Of a DNA stretch of 64,000 nt, positions 59,041 through 64,000 are shown piece by piece. The notes beneath the pieces were generated by a model. The model was not told the origin of the DNA. It saw only the letters and a program-made list of their open reading frames with translations, and ran no database searches. Numbering within the stretch: the first letter of the stretch is position 1; every line of letters starts with the position of its first letter. The position numbers and the translations under genes are program-made. The stretch covers positions 248,001 through 312,000 of the forward strand of contig CAZCNS010000002.1 of the NCBI GenBank assembly GCA_964500205.1, given 5' to 3'. This stretch comes from UBA10329 sp964500205. Lineage in GTDB: Bacteria; Bacteroidota; Bacteroidia; UBA10329.

Positions 59041-59602
59041 CCACGAAGCGTTTAACCGTCTCAAGCGCATCCATCCTGGCCTGCTCGAGGTCGTCATTCA
59101 CGAGCACCACGTCAAAACGGTCTGAGAAGGTCAACTCGTGTGCGGCCTTCTCCACACGCTTTCGGAGGCTCTCCTCACTCTCAGAACTGCGCCCCTTCAG
59201 CCTTCTCTCCAGCTCCTCCACTGATGGTGGCATCACGAAGATGGCCAATGCCTTTTCCGCGAACTGCCGCTTGATATTGAGACCGCCAACCACATCCACA
59301 TCGAAGAGCACGTGCAGCCCCTGCGCGTGCAAGCGGTTCACCTCACTGCGCAGTGTGCCGTAGAACTGCCCCTCATAGACCTCCTCCCATTCCAAGAAAT
59401 CGCCTGCGGCAATGCGCTCACGGAATTCGTCTGCGGACAGAAACCAGTAATCCCGACCGTGCTCCTCCCCTTCCCTGCTCGGCCGGCTGGTGGCCGACAC
59501 CGAGAATGCCAACGGCAGTCCTTGTTCCAGCAAGCTCCTTACGATTGTGGTCTTGCCAGCCCCGCTCGGTGCGGAGAAGATGATGAGCTTGCCTTCAGTC
59601 AT
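59033..59602 (-). CDS. gmk: guanylate kinase
   Basis: Gmk phosphorylates GMP to GDP. The 189-residue product shows the P-loop FSAPSGAGKTTIVRSL, the GMP-binding SVSATSRPSREGEEHGRDYW, GDFLEWEEVYEGQFYGTL and DVDVVGGLNIK. MTEGKLIIF at 59602 is the family start; an upstream frame to 59698 is not similar to any guanylate kinase. A TAACTTTG promoter ends five bases before this ATG. gmk and nadD are translationally overlapping. Confidence 0.96.
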   Translation of the reverse strand: MTEGKLIIFSAPSGAGKTTIVRSLLEQGLPLAFSVSATSRPSREGEEHGRDYWFLSADEFRERIAAGDFLEWEEVYEGQFYGTLRSEVNRLHAQGLHVLFDVDVVGGLNIKRQFAEKALAIFVMPPSVEELERRLKGRSSESEESLRKRVEKAAHELTFSDRFDVVLVNDDLEQARMDALETVKRFVDA

Positions 59603-59607
59603 GGGTG

Positions 59608-59615
59608 CAAAGTTA
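59608..59615 (-). promoter_or_regulatory. -7 element TAACTTTG of gmk-nadD
   Basis: This is an exact TAnnTTTG match on the minus strand. Only five bases separate it from the gmk ATG, so the mRNA would be leaderless or nearly so. Confidence 0.5.
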
Positions 59616-59680
59616 GAGGGGAGGCTGGGAGTGTCCTTGAGTCGCATCACCACAGACCTCCGGCTGCCGATAGCGGATAC

Positions 59681-59717
59681 AAAAAAGCCCGACCGCATCT
59701 GTGAGATACGGCCGGAC
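59681..59717 (-). terminator. intrinsic terminator of rpsU
   Basis: On the minus strand a 14-bp stem (59717-59704 with 59700-59687, with a few G-T pairs) is followed by six T residues at 59686-59681. Confidence 0.8.
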
Positions 59718-59740
59718 CGGTATGAAAATACGGAGAGGGC

Positions 59741-59935
59741 TCAGGCCTCCTCGTTCAATTGCTTGCTCTGGAGATAGGCCGCCTTGCGAAGCTCCATCCT
59801 GCGCTCCACCGAAGGCTTCACGAACTGCTTGCGGGCACGAAGCTGGCGCATGGTGCCGGTCTTGTCAAACTTGCGCTTGAACTGCTTGATAGAGCGCTCG
59901 ATGTTCTCGCCTTCTTTTACGTTGATGATCAACAT
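59741..59935 (-). CDS. rpsU: 30S ribosomal protein S21 (bS21)
   Basis: The 64-residue product is bS21: MLIINVKEGENIERSIKQFK, RKFDKTGTMRQLRARKQFVK, and a basic tail. It sits on the 30S platform near the 3' end of 16S rRNA; in Bacteroidota it contributes to masking the anti-Shine-Dalgarno sequence. The longer frame to 60010 is rejected because the family starts at MLIINV and the promoter lies in between. Confidence 0.95.
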   Translation of the reverse strand: MLIINVKEGENIERSIKQFKRKFDKTGTMRQLRARKQFVKPSVERRMELRKAAYLQSKQLNEEA

Positions 59936-59966
59936 GTCTTTTCGATGCTTAGTGAAAAACGGGCCG

Positions 59967-59974
59967 CAAAGATA
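59967..59974 (-). promoter_or_regulatory. -7 element TATCTTTG of rpsU
   Basis: This is an exact TAnnTTTG match on the minus strand, 31 bases before the rpsU ATG. Confidence 0.55.
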
Positions 59975-60063
59975 ACCGAACAATCCAATCTGAAAAATGG
60001 CCTGTCGCAACTTTTTTGGTCAGCTGCCTCAGAAGCTAACGCCTTGCCGCGTAGATGATGAAT

Positions 60064-60187
60064 GGTTTTCCCGCAATGGCGCAATGATGCAAAGGGTTGA
60101 TGTCAATTCAATCGGTAGCCAGCTCTTCGGAATTGGTTCAAACCCTCATTATTTTCATTGCGTCTTTGCACCATTGCGAGAATAACC
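60064..60187. repeat. inverted-repeat element with GCAATG/GCAAAG words
   Basis: GGTTTTCCCGCAATGG at 60064-60079 is mirrored imperfectly by CCATTGCGAGAATAACC at 60171-60187, and TGCAAAG at 60088-60094 by CTTTGCA at 60164-60170. The element fills most of the 253-bp gap between rpsU and the ligase gene and abuts the ligase stop codon. No gene is seen in the gap. Confidence 0.65.
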
Positions 60188-60188
60188 G

Positions 60189-61574
60189 TCAAATAATCTC
60201 AAAATACCGCTTCGTCTCCCAATCCGTCACTGCTTTGGAAAACTCCCGCCATTCCCATTCGCGGGTGGCGGTGAAGTGGGCCACGAAATCGGCACCGAAC
60301 AGCTCGTTGGCAATCTCAGAGTGCTTCATGGCCTGCGTGGCGTCCCAGAGGTTGCGGGGCAGGAGGCCGGCTCCGTTGTCGCGATAGCCGTTGCCGATGG
60401 TCTCGGTGGTGGAGAGCTTGAGATTGTTCTTGATACCGTAAAGCCCGGCTGCGAGGCAGGCCGACATGGCGAGGTAGGGGTTGGTGTCCGATCCTACGAC
60501 CCGCGTCTCCAGCCGGCAGCTTTTCTCCCCCGCAGGCAGAGCGCGCAGTGCAACAGTGCGATTGTCCACGGCCCATGTGAGCGAGGTGGGTGCCCAGGCG
60601 CCTTCCACCAGCCGCTTGTAGCTGTTGATGGTGGGCGCGATCATCGGCAGGATGTGCGGCAGGCAGTGCAGTTGGCCCGCCATGTAGCTTTCCATCAGCG
60701 CGCTCATGCCCTTGCGGCCCTCCGAGTCGTGGAAGAGGTTGGTCTTCGCGTCCGTGTCCCAGAGGCTCTGGTGGATGTGGCCGCTGCATCCGGGCAAGCT
60801 CGGACTGATCTTGGCCATGAACGTGGGCAGGATGCCGTGCATGTGGGCGATCTCCTTCACGCCTGTCTTGAACAGCACCGCCCGGTCGGCAGCGGTAAGG
60901 ATGTCGGAGTAGAGAATGGCCGCCTCATACACTCCGGGGCCGGTCTCGGTGTGGAGACCTTCTATTGGCACATCGAACTGCTCCAGAAGATCGAAGAGGT
61001 CGTTGAAGTATTCGCTGTTCTGCGAACTGCGCACGATAGAATATCCGAACATCCCATGTGTCAGAGGTTCCAGGTTCGCGAAGCCCTTCTGCTTGACGCT
61101 CTGGGAATCTTCCCGGAAATTGAACCACTCGAACTCCTGCGAGAAGAACGGCTTGAAGCCCATCTGCTCGGCACAGTCGCGGACGGTCTTGAGCAGGCTG
61201 CGGGGGCACACTTGCAACGGCCCGCCCACAGCATCGCGGAAATCGGCCAAGAAGAAGGGCACATAATCGTCCCAAGGCACAGTGCGGAAGGTGCCAAGGT
61301 CGATGCGGGCCTGTGCATCAGGGTAGCCCGTGTGCCAACCGGTGTAGGTCACGTTGTCATAAGCCAGATCACCGCTGTCCCAGCCGAAGACCACATCGCA
61401 GAAGCCGAAACCACTCTCCACTGCCGAGAGGAACTTGTCCTTACGCATGAGCTTGCCGCGAAGCACGCCATCTATGTCCGTCACCGCCAGCTTGATGCGC
61501 TGGTGGTCGGAGTTGCGGATGTCGTTGAGGATCTGTTCGGGGGAGAGGTGAGTGTCTTTCATGGGCTGCTTCAT
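60189..61574 (-). CDS. glutamine synthetase-family ligase (probable gamma-glutamyl-amine synthetase)
   Basis: The 461-residue product has the glutamine-synthetase fold: the N-terminal beta-grasp IKLAVTDIDGVLRGKLMRKD, FFSQEFEWFNF (metal-binding Glu), HTETGPGVYEAAI, the ATP-binding motif CSGHIHQSLWD and PAGEKSCRLETRVVGSDTNPYLAMSACLAAGLYGI. The latter matches the ligases that couple glutamate to amines (PuuA, GlnA3/GlnA4 types) better than classical GlnA. Its neighbour on the same strand is an ethanolamine-type permease, so gamma-glutamylation of ethanolamine or a similar amine is a reasonable guess. Confidence 0.85.
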   Translation of the reverse strand: MKQPMKDTHLSPEQILNDIRNSDHQRIKLAVTDIDGVLRGKLMRKDKFLSAVESGFGFCDVVFGWDSGDLAYDNVTYTGWHTGYPDAQARIDLGTFRTVPWDDYVPFFLADFRDAVGGPLQVCPRSLLKTVRDCAEQMGFKPFFSQEFEWFNFREDSQSVKQKGFANLEPLTHGMFGYSIVRSSQNSEYFNDLFDLLEQFDVPIEGLHTETGPGVYEAAILYSDILTAADRAVLFKTGVKEIAHMHGILPTFMAKISPSLPGCSGHIHQSLWDTDAKTNLFHDSEGRKGMSALMESYMAGQLHCLPHILPMIAPTINSYKRLVEGAWAPTSLTWAVDNRTVALRALPAGEKSCRLETRVVGSDTNPYLAMSACLAAGLYGIKNNLKLSTTETIGNGYRDNGAGLLPRNLWDATQAMKHSEIANELFGADFVAHFTATREWEWREFSKAVTDWETKRYFEII

Positions 61575-61632
61575 AAACGAACTACGAAAGCCACGAATCT
61601 ACGAATGACCAATTACACCGCACACCTGACAC

Positions 61633-62073
61633 TCAGTTCACCTTGGTCAGCAGGAGCGTGTCCGCCTGAAACGTCATCTGAAAAAGAGTGGAGTTGGGTG
61701 GGCGTTGCTCGTTAACCCATTCAGGGCACATTGGCCCCACGATACGAACATGATGAGCTGAAACCCTAAGGACATCATGGCCCCTCGCTTCGTATTGACC
61801 CTTCACGGTAGTGAAGCAATCCATTCCACACGGAGCCTCGTATCTGCTTTCGTATGTCGTACCATTATCATCGAAGGAAACGAAATATCCGTAAGGCAGC
61901 ATCCCGTCCTGATAGGTCCTGAGGACATATTGTTCGGTGGATTCGTGAAGACCTAATGCACCATTGACATACCATGTGGTTCCCGCCAGTTCGTTGGCAT
62001 TCACACCCTCATTCTGCGCAACCGCATGCGTTGTCAAAGAGAGCATCAGCAAGATAAAAAGAGCGGTTCTCAT
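61633..62073 (-). CDS. small secreted protein, unknown function
   Basis: The 146-residue product begins MRTALFILLMLSLTTHAVAQ (signal peptide; an ATG 6 bases upstream is also possible). The mature part is beta-rich, with ELAGTTWYVNGALG at its start, weakly like lipocalin-type domains, a paired P-C-G-M-D-C-F in the middle and one more Cys in G-P-M-C-P-E-W. No family was recognised. It sits between the permease and the ligase on the same strand and may be cotranscribed. Confidence 0.7.
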   Translation of the reverse strand: MRTALFILLMLSLTTHAVAQNEGVNANELAGTTWYVNGALGLHESTEQYVLRTYQDGMLPYGYFVSFDDNGTTYESRYEAPCGMDCFTTVKGQYEARGHDVLRVSAHHVRIVGPMCPEWVNEQRPPNSTLFQMTFQADTLLLTKVN

Positions 62074-62121
62074 GGTCAATGATCTTTTGTGCTCTCACTA
62101 GACAAAGGATGCACCAATCCA

Positions 62122-63492
62122 CTATTTTCCATTTTCTCCAAACGATTTTCCTCTGATAAGCAACAGATACCCAACAAAACTCAACCCCATAATTCCCGCG
62201 AAAACCATCGCAATGCCCGCGTTGTACCACGCCATGGCAATGATGCTGAAGGTGGCGATGCTCAAGGCCAGCGCGGGGAAAATGGGGTAGAACGGCACGC
62301 GGAAGGGGCGCTCCATGTCGGGCTCTTTTTTCCGCAGGAAGAAGAACGAGATCATGGAGATGATGTAGAGCGTCAACGCTCCGAAACACGCAATGGTGAT
62401 GATCTCGCCCGTCTTGCCCGTCATCAGCGCGATGATGCCGATGCCCATGTTGAAGATGAGCGCATTGGCGGGCGTGCGGAACTTCGGATGCACCCTGCCC
62501 AGCAGCCGTGGGGCGAGGCCCATGCGGCCAAATTCATACGTGGCGCGCCCCGCAGCGAGGATGATGCCGTGGAACGAGGCCACCAGCCCCAGCAGCCCGA
62601 TGGTGATGAGCAGGTGGTACATGGCCCCGCTGTCGCCCACCACATGCGCCAGGGCCAGTGGCAGCGGGCTGTCGCTCGGGTTGCCCTCGGCATCATAGAC
62701 CACCGCCTCCCAGCCCGCCACGCCCACGCTCGACACGAAGGTGAGCACGCACAGGATGACCAGCGTGAGGATGGCCGACCCGAAGCCCAGCAGCACGTTG
62801 CGCTGCGGATTCACTGTCTCCTCGGCCACATTGGCCACGCCCTCGATGGCGAGGAAGAACCAGATGGCGAACGGGATGGCCGCGAACACCCCGCTGATGC
62901 CGTTGGGCAGCGCGTTGGCCGTGAGGTTCGCCACCTCGAACGAGGGCAGCGTTACGCCTGCGAAGATGAGCAGCTCGGCCACCGCTAAGATGGTGATGCC
63001 CAGCTCGAACATGGCAGCGGCCTTCACCCCCGCAATGTTGAGGGCCGTGAAGGCGAAATAGGCGAGAATGGCCAGCCACGGGAGTTCCACACTGAACGAC
63101 CCTATCTGCATGAGAACAGGTTCTGTCTTGAGGAAAAGCTGGAAATAGGCCCCGATGGCGGCAGCGATGGCGGGCGGTGCGAACACGAACTCGATGATCT
63201 GCGCCAGCCCTCCGATGAAGCCCCAGTCGCGGCCCAGCGCGCGGTCGGCATAGTCGAATGCCCCGCCCGCCTTGGGGATGGCGCAGGCCAGTTCGGTGTA
63301 GCTGAACGTGAAGGTGACGTACATCACGATGATGAACAGCGTGGCGATGCCCAGCCCCAGCGTGCCGCCCTCGGCCAGCCCGAGGTTCCACCCGAAATAC
63401 ATGCCGCTGATGACGTAGCCCACGCCCAGCCCCCAGAGCATCACAGGGCCAAGGGTGCGCTCGAGTTTCGGGGAATTGTCAGAACCGCTCAT
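62122..63492 (-). CDS. APC-family amino acid/ethanolamine permease
   Basis: The 456-residue, 12-helix product is an APC permease close to the ethanolamine permease (Eat) group: LGPVMLWGLGVGYVISGMYF, GWNLGLAEGGTLGLGIATL, ELACAIPKAGGAFDYADRAL, FVFAPPAIAAAIGAYF, FAIWFFLAIEGVANVAEETV and FHGIILAAGRATYEFGRMGL. It should import ethanolamine or an amino acid across the inner membrane. It is first in the run permease, secreted protein, ligase. Confidence 0.87.
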   Translation of the reverse strand: MSGSDNSPKLERTLGPVMLWGLGVGYVISGMYFGWNLGLAEGGTLGLGIATLFIIVMYVTFTFSYTELACAIPKAGGAFDYADRALGRDWGFIGGLAQIIEFVFAPPAIAAAIGAYFQLFLKTEPVLMQIGSFSVELPWLAILAYFAFTALNIAGVKAAAMFELGITILAVAELLIFAGVTLPSFEVANLTANALPNGISGVFAAIPFAIWFFLAIEGVANVAEETVNPQRNVLLGFGSAILTLVILCVLTFVSSVGVAGWEAVVYDAEGNPSDSPLPLALAHVVGDSGAMYHLLITIGLLGLVASFHGIILAAGRATYEFGRMGLAPRLLGRVHPKFRTPANALIFNMGIGIIALMTGKTGEIITIACFGALTLYIISMISFFFLRKKEPDMERPFRVPFYPIFPALALSIATFSIIAMAWYNAGIAMVFAGIMGLSFVGYLLLIRGKSFGENGK

Positions 63493-63668
63493 GGGAGCGC
63501 AAGTTAGCTGGCCCGGCCCCTACTCCAATTCCTTGGATGCCTTGCGCCCACCAGCGTACGGTGGATTGGGGAACAGATGCAGTCGCAGTGTGGCCTCGTG
63601 ACTGCCGTTGCGGCACAAATCCCTTACAATCGTGGTGATGGCCTATGAACAGCCGTGCCCATCGGGAT

Positions 63669-63878
63669 AGCCATCACGGCCGACAGGAAGGTCATTACGG
63701 TCATCTGGAAGGTCATTTCGACAAGCAGGAAGGCCATTGCGGTCATCTGGAAGGTCATTGCGGCTATCGGGAAGGTCATTGCGGTCATCGGGAAGGTCAT
63801 TGCGGCTATCGGGAAGGTCATTGCGGCTATCGGGAAGGTCATTGCGGCTATCGGGAAGCCAGTTGCAGTCGTCTGCAA
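63669..63878. repeat. 21-bp tandem repeat, about ten units
   Basis: Units start at 63669, 63690, 63711, 63732, 63753, 63774, 63795, 63816, 63837 and 63858, exactly 21 bp apart; the core is GGTCATTGCGGCTATCGGGA, with divergence at both ends. There are no unique spacers. The 63493-64000 region contains no gene I can support; the open frames through the array (7-residue periods) are repeat artefacts. Confidence 0.92.
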
Positions 63879-63889
63879 CCGGCTTCCCG
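63853..63889. repeat. hairpin at the end of the 21-bp array
   Basis: CGGGAAGCCAGTTGCAG at 63853-63869 pairs with CTGCAACCGGCTTCCCG at 63873-63889 (16 of 17). Two further 21-bp-period units in inverted orientation follow to about 63920 (GGCTTCCCGAC repeated at 63881 and 63902). There is no T run, so it does not look like a terminator. Confidence 0.7.
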
Positions 63890-64000
63890 ACCAATGCAAC
63901 TGGCTTCCCGACAACTGCAAACGGCTCACTTTAGGTTGCGACCGCCTTCTCGATGGCCGCGATCGTCTTCCCTTGGGGTGCCACAACCTTCCCGATGGGT

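Noticed and set aside
60276..61715. A 479-codon open frame on the plus strand opposite the glutamine-synthetase-family gene
   Set aside because: It is antisense to a gene with complete catalytic motifs, has no recognisable domain, and arises from the GC-rich third codon positions of the real gene.
63624..63986. A minus-strand frame encoding a seven-residue repeat (F-P-I-A-A-M-T)
   Set aside because: The frame is open only because the 21-bp period is a multiple of three; several frames are open at once, and there is no signal or start context.
1..64000. tRNA, rRNA, riboswitch, replication origin and phage genes
   Set aside because: No cloverleaf, ribosomal RNA block, FMN or TPP riboswitch core (checked before ribE and thiL), dnaA-box cluster or phage structural gene was found by eye. 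A covariance-model search could still find small RNAs.

Overview
The window looks like a chromosomal segment of a member of the Bacteroidota, most likely a Flavobacteriales-type lineage with about 50-55% GC by eye. Evidence: the block rpsI-rpsB-tsf-pyrH; several proteins with type IX secretion (T9SS) C-terminal sorting domains of both A and B class; a TonB-dependent receptor with an N-terminal carboxypeptidase-regulatory domain; many promoters matching the Bacteroidota -7 consensus TAnnTTTG; imelysin, DUF4856, DUF4153 and HTTM proteins; and lipoproteins with the N-Y-x-P-x-A...D-D-G-S-C motif frequent in marine and wastewater Flavobacteriales. There are no tRNA or rRNA genes, no CRISPR array, no transposase and no recognisable prophage.

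Layout. 1-2923 (+): translation block rpsI(partial)-rpsB-tsf, then pyrH. 2953-5436 (-): a PorE-like TPR/PD40 protein and mqnA (futalosine menaquinone pathway). 5504-6773 (+): five tiny cysteine-rich lipoproteins in tandem. 6866-8661 (+): purB and an NlpE-like lipoprotein. 8674-14735 (-): an almost gapless run of four paralogous D-D-G-S-C lipoproteins, an LTA-synthase-like enzyme, a lipid kinase, a SUI1 protein and truA. 14946-18148 (+): a T9SS type-B protein and ribE. 18221-19894 (-): a collagen-like protein with an S74 chaperone domain. 20031-27296 (+): a UbiA-like protein, then a probable iron operon (DUF4856, imelysin, HTTM, TonB receptor). 27426-27590: a 42-bp minisatellite. 27588-35003 (-): a GH-A-like glycosidase lipoprotein, then marR-adaptor-RND-tolC. 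35088-38950 (+): two T9SS type-A cargo proteins. 39013-43085: mnmD, a GT-C-like membrane protein, thiL and a beta-barrel protein. 43089-47587 (-): an ABC/HlyD/TolC type-I-like exporter whose ATPase motifs are degenerate. 47679-51693 (-): a T9SS esterase, then a hepT-mntA module inserted at the 3' end of typA. 51794-58254 (-): DUF4153 protein and a MacA/MacB/MacB/ATPase exporter. 58462-59935 (-): nadD, gmk, rpsU. 60189-63492 (-): a glutamine-synthetase-like ligase and an ethanolamine-type permease. 63669-63912: a 21-bp minisatellite.

The strongest candidates for undescribed biology are (i) the array of five tiny disulfide-rich lipoproteins, with the neighbouring four-paralogue D-D-G-S-C lipoprotein array as a second example of local lipoprotein expansion; (ii) the MntA-HepT module, which sits between two copies of the typA 3' end, as if carried by recombination at a typA attachment site; (iii) dispersed repeat cassettes that have been absorbed in frame into coding sequences (HTTM linker, tolC leader); and (iv) the exporter ATPase lacking the canonical Q-loop, signature, Walker-B and H-loop residues.

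Start codons were chosen from family alignment memory, signal peptides and gene overlaps. Ribosome binding sites in this phylum are weak and were rarely decisive. No database search was run; all family names rest on motifs read directly from the translated sequence.
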